Source: Vibrio zhanjiangensis
GTDB lineage: Bacteria > Pseudomonadota > Gammaproteobacteria > Enterobacterales > Vibrionaceae
NCBI RefSeq assembly: GCF_030161235.1
Contig: NZ_BSPW01000073.1
Span: forward strand, 28,424 to 92,423
Reading direction: 5' to 3'
Length of the DNA stretch: 64,000 nucleotides
Shown piece after piece: positions 57,933 to 64,000 of the stretch. The notes under the pieces were generated by a model that saw nothing but the letters and a program-made list of their open reading frames with translations, was not told the DNA's origin and searched no databases. The translations under genes were made by a program, and so were the position numbers. Each line of letters starts with the position of its first letter. Within the stretch, counting starts at the first letter, position 1.

Positions 57933-57956
57933 GGGGAGCATGATGCTCCCCATTTT
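57933..57956 (+). terminator. Terminator after the NSS transporter gene
   Basis: The stem GGGGAGCA / TGCTCCCC with a 2-4 nt loop, followed by ATTTTTG, ends the transporter unit. Confidence 0.87.
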
Positions 57957-58013
57957 TGTATCAAGCACTGGTATTAGGTGGTGTAGCAGGTATACTCGTT
58001 AATCCCCAGTAGA

Positions 58014-58718
58014 ATGCCTTGTTTTATGTTTGATATTCTTTTTTGCCACCCAGACTTTGTTGTCATTAATAAACACCCTAACGTATCTGTTCATAAAGAT
58101 GACGGCGATTCTATGCTATTGCAAGACGTCGCCAAATCCATTGATGAACAGCAGTTATATCTGGTGCATCGATTGGATAAGATGACTTCTGGTCTTCTGT
58201 TATTGGCGCGGAATCATTTAGCAGCTCGTGAACTATCGGAACTCTTTGCCAAGCGTAAAATTGAAAAATACTACTTGGCGATTGGTAGTAAAAAGCCCAA
58301 AAAGAAGCAGGGGCTGGTTAAAGGCGATATGGAGCGCTCGCGTCGGAGTTCATGGAAATTACTGAATGCTCATACAAATCCCGCTATTACACAATTCTTT
58401 TCTTCTCCTTCAGAACCCGGAGAGCGTCTCTTTATTTGCAAGCCTTATACTGGGAAAACACATCAAATCCGTGTTGCTCTTAAATCCGTAGGTTCCCCCA
58501 TTGTTGGTGATAGGATCTACAATCCCACCAATCAGGCGGATAGAGGATATCTACATGCTTTCGCTCTGAGGTTTGATTTTCAAGGACAAAGCTTTAGATT
58601 TGTCTGTGATCCCAGAGAATATGTTGGTCAAGGAGATAAATGGCGGTCTGAGAGTGTCAGTATCGGGATACAAACTTGGCTTTGCCCATGGGATTTACCT
58701 TGGCCACAGATAAAATAA
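58014..58718 (+). CDS. RluA-family RNA pseudouridine synthase
   Basis: A 234-residue pseudouridine synthase with the catalytic Asp in LVHRLDKMTSGLLLLARN, KIEKYYLAIG, and the C-terminal PYTGKTHQIRVALKSVGSPIVGD (in part) typical of RluA-type enzymes. There is no N-terminal S4 domain, so it is the compact type (TIGR01621-like). The target uridine is unknown. The start may be 58014 or the ATG at 58026 (MFDILFCHPDF), which fits the family better. It is followed 9 bases later by a methyltransferase. Confidence 0.9.
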   Translation: MPCFMFDILFCHPDFVVINKHPNVSVHKDDGDSMLLQDVAKSIDEQQLYLVHRLDKMTSGLLLLARNHLAARELSELFAKRKIEKYYLAIGSKKPKKKQGLVKGDMERSRRSSWKLLNAHTNPAITQFFSSPSEPGERLFICKPYTGKTHQIRVALKSVGSPIVGDRIYNPTNQADRGYLHAFALRFDFQGQSFRFVCDPREYVGQGDKWRSESVSIGIQTWLCPWDLPWPQIK

Positions 58719-58733
58719 CAATAGGAATTGTCT

Positions 58734-59684
58734 ATGCAGGCTTCGCAGCTGCCCACTTTTTTTTCACATATTACTCAAGAATTATTAAATGCACCTGATG
58801 AAGTTCGGCGTTTATTTCATGGTAGAGGGAGAGTATATGCAGGTTTAGAGCAGATAACCTGCGATTGGGTCGATAGCCAGCTTTTAATTAATGTGTTTAA
58901 GCAGGTTGATAATCAGTTTATTGAAACGTTAAAGGCGGGCATCCGTGCGCTATCTCAAACTGAGTTATGGTGTGATAAGGGGGTGACGTGCGCGGCCATT
59001 CAACATCGTTATCTAGATGGTTCTCCGTTAGAGGTTGTCGTTGGTCAGCTGAATGAACGGCCTGTTGTAGTGGAGTCTGGATTGAAGTACCAACTCAATA
59101 TCGGGCGAAACCAAAATTTTGGCTTGTTTCTCGATATGCGTATGGGGCGAGATTGGGTTAAATGCCATGCAAACGATAAAAAGGTGCTCAATCTGTTTTC
59201 TTATACATGTGGATTTTCGGTAGCGGCTATTGAAGGAGGTGCAACCCAAGTGGTCAATGTGGATATGGCAAGAGCGTCTTTAAATACGGGGCGCGATAAC
59301 CATAGACTTAATCGACACAACCTGACCGAAGTGAAGTTCTTAGCTTACGATATCTTTAAGTCATGGGGAAAAATAAAGAAGTTAGGGCCGTATGACTTAG
59401 TGATTATCGATCCTCCTTCCTTTCAGAAAGGAAGTTTTGCGTTGAGTAAAGACTACATTAGAATTTTGCGCCGGCTACCTGAGTTACTCACCGAGACAGG
59501 CCAGGTACTTGCTTGCGTAAACTCACCACAAGTAGGTAGTGAGTTCTTGATCACCAGCATGCAAGAAGCCGCACCGCAGTTAAAATATAGAAGCCGCCTT
59601 GATAATCCAGCGGAATTCTCTGACATAGACAGTGATGCCGCGCTCAAGGTGATGTTATTTGAGCAGAATGGCAGTCCTACTTAA
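58734..59684 (+). CDS. Class I SAM-dependent methyltransferase, RlmI/RlmK-like
   Basis: A 316-residue methyltransferase. GGLKYQLNIGRNQNFGLFLDMR-type text (here SGLKYQLNIGRNQ), motif I VLNLFSYTCGFSVAAIEGGA and motif IV IIDPPSFQ match the RlmI/RlmKL-C group of rRNA (guanine or cytosine) methyltransferases; NLFSYTCGFS is the SAM loop. It lacks the PUA domain of RlmI. The ATG at 58734 follows AATAGGAA; the frame opens two codons earlier at a TTG. Coupled to a pseudouridine synthase gene, so an RNA substrate is likely. Confidence 0.85.
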   Translation: MQASQLPTFFSHITQELLNAPDEVRRLFHGRGRVYAGLEQITCDWVDSQLLINVFKQVDNQFIETLKAGIRALSQTELWCDKGVTCAAIQHRYLDGSPLEVVVGQLNERPVVVESGLKYQLNIGRNQNFGLFLDMRMGRDWVKCHANDKKVLNLFSYTCGFSVAAIEGGATQVVNVDMARASLNTGRDNHRLNRHNLTEVKFLAYDIFKSWGKIKKLGPYDLVIIDPPSFQKGSFALSKDYIRILRRLPELLTETGQVLACVNSPQVGSEFLITSMQEAAPQLKYRSRLDNPAEFSDIDSDAALKVMLFEQNGSPT

Positions 59685-60282
59685 GAGTTTGAAAGCCGGA
59701 GTAAATACGTGTCAATGCAGTAAACCAGCATGCAATACCAAAAATAACCGCGATGAGTGGGAAATATTGAGGTAATAGACACATAGCAATGAAGCAGGCG
59801 ATCGTTTCTGTGCCTTCTGTCAGACCACTCATGTAGTAAAGTGACTTGTGTTTATAAACGGGGTTTTCAATACCCCGTTTACCAGCCATGACTGCAAATG
59901 CGAGAAAACTAGAGCCTGTACCAATAAAAGAAAAAATAAGAAATGCCCCCGCTACCGCATTTTGCTCGGGATTTGCGACGACAAAACCAAATGGGATCAG
60001 AGAGTAGAAGAGGAAATCTAGACTAATGTCCAAAAATCCTCCCGCATCAGTGATCCCTTGGCGTCGTGCTAGTGCCCCATCCAAACCATCACATAGTCGG
60101 TTAAGAAGAATGAAAAGCAAAGCCAATTCAAAGTGAGAAAAATACAAAGCGGGGAATGCAAGAGTACCTAAGCCAAAGCCGAAAAGTGTGGTTTGGTTTG
60201 CCGTTACACCAAGCTTATCCAACCCCGCGGCAAGCAAGGATAATGGAGAACGGATGACTTTTATACTGAATCTATCAAGCAT
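59677..60282 (-). CDS. ynjF: CDP-alcohol phosphatidyltransferase, YnjF-like
   Basis: A 201-residue integral membrane phosphatidyltransferase. The CDP-alcohol signature DGxxARx8Gx3Dx3D is intact in DGALARRQGITDAGGFLDISLD (in parts), with several membrane helices around it. The acceptor alcohol is unknown. The ATG at 60282 is chosen because it follows TGGAG and overlaps the upstream ATPase gene by 8 bases; a longer start at 60342 would run deep into that gene. In Escherichia coli ynjF follows the ynjBCDE genes, and the same order is seen here, without ynjE. Its end overlaps the convergent methyltransferase gene by 8 bases. Confidence 0.85.
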   Translation of the reverse strand: MLDRFSIKVIRSPLSLLAAGLDKLGVTANQTTLFGFGLGTLAFPALYFSHFELALLFILLNRLCDGLDGALARRQGITDAGGFLDISLDFLFYSLIPFGFVVANPEQNAVAGAFLIFSFIGTGSSFLAFAVMAGKRGIENPVYKHKSLYYMSGLTEGTETIACFIAMCLLPQYFPLIAVIFGIACWFTALTRIYSGFQTLK

Positions 60283-60922
60283 GAGATTGACTCCACGGCC
60301 ACTCAAATACTCGACCATTTTGGGGAATGTCATCATGATCATGTGTCACCATGATGGTTGGAATATTCGCCTCTGATAATTGCATCATGACCCAGTCTCT
60401 AAATTGCTGTCGGAGTTCTTTATCCAGTTTGCTAAAGGGTTCATCGAGCAGAGCAAGCTCCGGTTTGGCGAGCAGCATCCTGACCAAACTAATACGTGCT
60501 CGCTGCCCTCCTGATATTTGGTCTGGAAAAGACTCGGCTAATGGTGAAAGTTCTATTTTTTTGAGAGCAGACATTGCCTCGTGATATCTTTGTTTTCCTT
60601 TTACTTTATTTGGTAGCGCGAACGCTAAGTTTTGCCAGACATTCAGATGGGGAAACAGAAGATCATCTTGAAAAAGAATGCCGATGTTTCTTTGATGCGG
60701 TTCTAGCACAACTAGATTGTTACCATTGAGTTCAATGCTCCCTGAATGGCAAAATTCAGAACTTAAGTGACCAGCAATCAGGCTCAAAAGAGTCGACTTA
60801 CCGCAGCCACTTGGCCCCATTAAACAAATGACTTCTCCACAAGATGCGGAGAATGTGACATCTGATAGGAGTACCTCTCCATTAGTTTTATAGATGGCGA
60901 TGTTTTCTAATGACAGCGTCAT
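60275..60922 (-). CDS. ynjD: ABC transporter ATPase, YnjD-like
   Basis: A 215-residue ATPase with Walker A MGPSGCGKSTLL, Q-loop ILFQDDLLFPHL, signature LSGG-type SGGQRARISLVRML and Walker B LALLDEPFSKLD, then the His-loop TMVTHDHDD. It is close to ThiQ in layout. The start at 60922 (MTLSLENIAIY) is preferred; the longer frame lies inside the permease gene, and even so the two overlap by 35 bases. It is the third gene of the ynjBCD-ynjF operon. Confidence 0.88.
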   Translation of the reverse strand: MTLSLENIAIYKTNGEVLLSDVTFSASCGEVICLMGPSGCGKSTLLSLIAGHLSSEFCHSGSIELNGNNLVVLEPHQRNIGILFQDDLLFPHLNVWQNLAFALPNKVKGKQRYHEAMSALKKIELSPLAESFPDQISGGQRARISLVRMLLAKPELALLDEPFSKLDKELRQQFRDWVMMQLSEANIPTIMVTHDHDDIPQNGRVFEWPWSQSHA

Positions 60923-62594
60923 GTGAAACCTTATCCTTCTTGACTTTCTCAATGCATGGGCGGCGGTTTGCAATGGCGCTCATGCCAATAGCGATCGTGA
61001 AAAAAATAAACGGCAGTAGTGCCTGCCAAACGGCGTAGATAGCGGTGACTCGCCTATCAAAACCGCTCGACAAAGCGACAGCTTCTGTTGTTATGGTCGT
61101 GATTCTTCCGCCACCTAGCATCAGAGTGGGTAAGTATTGAGCCAAACTTACACTTGCACCTATCGCCCAAGCATACCAAATGGCAGGGAGTAGCAGTTTG
61201 GCTTTTACTTTAAAGAACACCATGATAGGAGCATGACCTAAACTTTGTGCTATCTGGGTATATTGGGTGTTATAGCTTTGCCACGGACCATCTAAAGCGA
61301 GATAAACTAGGGGAAAGGCAAAGAACACATGTGACCACATCACCCAGATATAATAGCTGCTATCCGACAGATACAAGCTCGTGATTTGAATGCCAAATAA
61401 GATAGAAAGCTGAGGAATCAGCATAGGCAGTGCGATGATGTACTTGGGTAAGTGCACTTTAAGTTTTAGTCGACATTCATGTGCGATAATGCTTAATACC
61501 AATCCGGTACATGCTGTGGTCAAAGCGAGAAAAAGGCTTTGGCCAACGGTGGGTAGGATGTTGTGCCACTCGTTAATCCAAAATTGAAGGCTATAACGAG
61601 TTGGTAGTATGTCGGGGAAGCGCCAGCGCTGAGCAAAGCTCCAAATGATCATTAGAGGTAACATTATGCCCGCTAACACGAGTGAAAAACAGAACAAGCT
61701 TTTACCTGGAAGACTGACGCCGTAGCGGCCAGAGAACTGCCACTTACCAAAAGGTCCAACCAAAGTCTTTTCTATTGTGACCACGAATATGAGTAGCACA
61801 CTTGCGATGAGAAATAACATCACGGCTCCTGAGGCGGCTCTGGGGATGAGAGAGAGAGCTGGGTTGCTGAACCACTGCCATACTAAAACAGCAAGGGTGG
61901 GAGGATTCGTCGGGCCTAGGATAAGGCTGAGATCCACCACCGAGGCCCCATAAGCAACCACGGCAAAAAGAGCAAAGCGCATTTTCACTAACCAGAGAGG
62001 AAGCATGGCTTTCCACCACATTTGGGTAGGGGTGTAACCTAAAGAGGTGCACACTTTGTGGATTTGATTGACTTTAAGTTGCTGCAGTACAGGAATGCTC
62101 ATTAAAAGCAGAAAAGGGATCTCTTTCAACGTCAATGCAATCGTTAGTCCCAGCGCGTATGGGTCATGTACAAACCATGCTGGACTATGTGTGTCGGGAG
62201 TATAGGAACTGGCTTGAGTAATTAAGCGTGAAATCATACCGGTAGGAGCGAAAAGAAACGCAAAGCCAATAGCGAATGCGACATGAGGCATTGCCATCAG
62301 GGGAGCAAGTAATGCCTCTGCTTTCGACCAATGTTTTCCCAGCCACAGTTTTTGCAAAATTGCAAAGCAGATAATGCACGCAAGATAAGTACTAACTACG
62401 GAACTAGACACAGTCAGTAGAATTGATTTGTCGATTCCCGGCCAAGAAAAAAAAGCCACATAATTATCGAGTGACAATTCAAAAAGACCGACAGGAGGGA
62501 CGTATCCCAATGACGACAGGAATACACCCAATAAACCAGGAATCGTCGGCACTATGCAAATAACGATTAATATTAAGTAGATAATTCTATACAT
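60888..62594 (-). CDS. ynjC: ABC transporter fused permease, YnjC-like
   Basis: A 568-residue permease with two fused membrane halves of about six helices each (ThiP-like), with EAA-type coupling loops around VCTSLGYTPTQMWWKAMLP and IAQSLGHAPIMVFFKVKAKL. YnjC of Escherichia coli is 511 residues, as I recall. It overlaps the ATPase gene by 35 bases and starts 19 bases after the binding-protein gene. The substrate is unknown; thiamine-like or other small molecules have been guessed for the family. Confidence 0.88.
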   Translation of the reverse strand: MYRIIYLILIVICIVPTIPGLLGVFLSSLGYVPPVGLFELSLDNYVAFFSWPGIDKSILLTVSSSVVSTYLACIICFAILQKLWLGKHWSKAEALLAPLMAMPHVAFAIGFAFLFAPTGMISRLITQASSYTPDTHSPAWFVHDPYALGLTIALTLKEIPFLLLMSIPVLQQLKVNQIHKVCTSLGYTPTQMWWKAMLPLWLVKMRFALFAVVAYGASVVDLSLILGPTNPPTLAVLVWQWFSNPALSLIPRAASGAVMLFLIASVLLIFVVTIEKTLVGPFGKWQFSGRYGVSLPGKSLFCFSLVLAGIMLPLMIIWSFAQRWRFPDILPTRYSLQFWINEWHNILPTVGQSLFLALTTACTGLVLSIIAHECRLKLKVHLPKYIIALPMLIPQLSILFGIQITSLYLSDSSYYIWVMWSHVFFAFPLVYLALDGPWQSYNTQYTQIAQSLGHAPIMVFFKVKAKLLLPAIWYAWAIGASVSLAQYLPTLMLGGGRITTITTEAVALSSGFDRRVTAIYAVWQALLPFIFFTIAIGMSAIANRRPCIEKVKKDKVSHDAVIRKHRHL

Positions 62595-62613
62595 CAGGCT
62601 AAATCATTGAACA

Positions 62614-63756
62614 CTAATTACCATAGCGCTTTTGCCATTCACTCTCTAAGGCAGCTTGCCAGCTTGGGTGTGGCTCTGAAATCGACTTAAACAAAGTGGT
62701 TTTTTGGGCACTTCCTGTAAGGAATTGGTTGCTGAGTACAGAAGGGTCTCCCCAAATGGAAATATCGCCTTTTCTCGATTGTGCCTCTGAACCCAGTAAA
62801 AAATTGATCGCGACAAGTGCCCCTTCTTTGGCGTTAGCATTCCATGGAATGGCCAAAAAGTGGATATTTGACAGAGCGCCAGCATCCATTGCATAAACCG
62901 CAGTGCTTTCTGCAAGGTTTCCACTTGCTTGTGCAGAATAGACGGAGTTAGGGTTAAAGGTGATAGCGAGATCCAATTGTCCGTCATCGAGTAATTGTAC
63001 GGTTTCCGCTGCGCTTACTGGAAATTGTTTTCCTTGACGCCAAGCCACTTTATGAAATTCATCTAAGTATTTCCATAAAGGCTGTGTTACTGCATCAAAG
63101 TCTACGTTTTCGACAGGCTTTTGTAGAGAGGGGTCACTGTTAGTGAGTTCAATAAGTAATGCTTTAAGAAAGCTTGTTCCATGGAAAGCGGGAGGGCGAG
63201 GGTAGCTTAACTTATTTGGAAATGCTTTGGCGTAGCTAAGAAGTTCGTTGAACGAAGTTGGTGGGTTGTTTAATTTTACCTTGTCGTGAATAAATACAAG
63301 TTGACCGACGCCCCAAGGTGCTTCAAGGCCTTCTGTAGGCTCAGAAAAATCACTTGTTATAGGCAATGTTTGGTCCACTTTTGTCCAGTTTGGTAAACGC
63401 TCTACGAAAGGACCGAAGAGCAATTGGTTTTGCTTCATCGACTTAAAATTCTCTCCATTTATCCAAACCAAATCGACACTGCCTTGAGTATGTTTTGAGG
63501 CCGCTTTTTCAGCCAGTAAGCGCGCTGTGGTTTCTGCGATATCGGTAACTTTGACATGCTTGAGTGTTACACCGTATTGAGTTTGCAATGTTTGATCTGC
63601 CCAGCGAAGGTAGTTATTGATCTCTTGGCTACCTCCCCATGCATGAAAGTAAACGGTTTGCCCTTTGGCCTTTTGCACTATTTCTTGCCAGCTCGTTTCC
63701 GCACAAACACTAAGAGATATAAGTAAACAGGAGAAAAATGTGGTCAGCTTAGTCAT
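62614..63756 (-). CDS. ynjB: ABC transporter substrate-binding protein, YnjB-like
   Basis: A 380-residue periplasmic binding protein. The signal peptide is MTKLTTFFSCLLISLSVCA, with cleavage before ETSW. The mature part has YFHAWGGSQEINNYLRWAD, VDLVWINGENF and AVYAMDAGALSN, the extended YnjB pattern, which resembles iron/thiamine/spermidine binding proteins of class II. It is the first gene of the operon; its promoter should lie within 63757-63940. Confidence 0.9.
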   Translation of the reverse strand: MTKLTTFFSCLLISLSVCAETSWQEIVQKAKGQTVYFHAWGGSQEINNYLRWADQTLQTQYGVTLKHVKVTDIAETTARLLAEKAASKHTQGSVDLVWINGENFKSMKQNQLLFGPFVERLPNWTKVDQTLPITSDFSEPTEGLEAPWGVGQLVFIHDKVKLNNPPTSFNELLSYAKAFPNKLSYPRPPAFHGTSFLKALLIELTNSDPSLQKPVENVDFDAVTQPLWKYLDEFHKVAWRQGKQFPVSAAETVQLLDDGQLDLAITFNPNSVYSAQASGNLAESTAVYAMDAGALSNIHFLAIPWNANAKEGALVAINFLLGSEAQSRKGDISIWGDPSVLSNQFLTGSAQKTTLFKSISEPHPSWQAALESEWQKRYGN

Positions 63757-63940
63757 TAGAGAGCCTTATTAAATCAAATTACCGACATTGTGATAGACCG
63801 TTCTATCAATGGCTTTCATTCATTATGACGGAAAAAATTTATTTTTTTTATATATTTGAAGTGATAATCGGCAAAGAAGATCTGTTGACAGAGTAGTAAA
63901 CCATGTTGAGGGGATATGGTTTGTGACTTAGATGTCGAGG
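63757..63940. other. Upstream region of the ynjB-like operon
   Basis: 184 bases, AT-rich in the middle (around 63825-63870), that should hold the operon promoter on the minus strand. I see no operator that I can name. Confidence 0.4.
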
Positions 63941-64000
63941 TGTAGTGGTCAACTAAAATTGGCCACAGTTTTGTAAGTTTCCCAGTAAAGTCTCTCCGAC
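63941..64000. mobile_element. Possible terminal end of an insertion sequence
   Basis: TGTAGTGGTCAACTAAAATT begins here and is followed by GGCCACAG. TG-leading, TGGTCAACT...GGCCAC-type ends resemble, from memory, IS3-group terminal repeats. No transposase sequence is in the window, so this is tentative. Confidence 0.35.

Overview
The window is a chromosomal segment of a Vibrio-type gammaproteobacterium. The evidence is gene order: bioCD, htpX, a cfa/DUF1365 operon, purB-hflD-mnmA, gsk, hns, a lysine-riboswitch NhaC gene and hisGDCBHAFI; and, further on, sapABCDF next to pspF/pspABC and a two-adaptor RND pump. As I recall it, this is the order in Vibrio cholerae chromosome 1. Most of the window is core genome. 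I see no prophage, CRISPR array, rRNA or tRNA.

Layout. 1-1.1 kb: end of the biotin operon. 1.6-2.5 kb: heat-shock membrane protease HtpX. 2.6-8.8 kb: a tightly coupled eight-gene operon (NTF2-like, SDR, FAD oxidoreductase, DUF1365, Cfa-like methyltransferase, DUF2878, CHI-like, DUF3833 lipoprotein). It is bounded by terminators and preceded by paired TGTACA-type palindromes; operons of this kind are linked to light and singlet-oxygen responses. 8.8-13.7 kb: purB and gsk, each behind an identical PurR palindrome, with hflD and mnmA between them. 13.8-16.7 kb: hns, then a lysine riboswitch and an NhaC-family transporter. 16.8-24.2 kb: the histidine operon with its leader peptide and attenuator.

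24.3-32.4 kb holds the most unusual block, a four-gene signalling operon. It encodes a receiver-EAL protein, a 1595-residue membrane hybrid kinase with an extracytoplasmic sensor and a canonical LOV (blue-light flavin) domain, a GAF protein with a degenerate GGDEF domain, and a receiver protein with an unrecognised N-terminal domain. The likely output is light- and ligand-controlled c-di-GMP hydrolysis.

32.4-34.8 kb: a PF11449-type metal (probably manganese) exporter under a Fur-like box, divergent from a manganese-dependent pyrophosphatase. 34.8-36 kb: a DUF2750 and a DUF2927 protein. 36-41.3 kb: sapABCDF, with a lipoprotein SapA. 41.4-44 kb: phage-shock genes with a sigma-54 promoter. 44.2-49.4 kb: RND pump (VexIJK-like). 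49.5-50.7 kb: tag and a Phd/ParE-type toxin-antitoxin pair. 51.2-53 kb: lipase and its foldase. 53.3-56.1 kb: metC and cls. 56.5-59.7 kb: an NSS transporter, a pseudouridine synthase and an rRNA-type methyltransferase. 59.7-63.8 kb: a ynjBCD-ynjF-like ABC transporter operon that includes a CDP-alcohol phosphatidyltransferase. The last 60 bases may be the end of an insertion sequence.

All calls come from reading sequence and recalled family knowledge; no database search was run.
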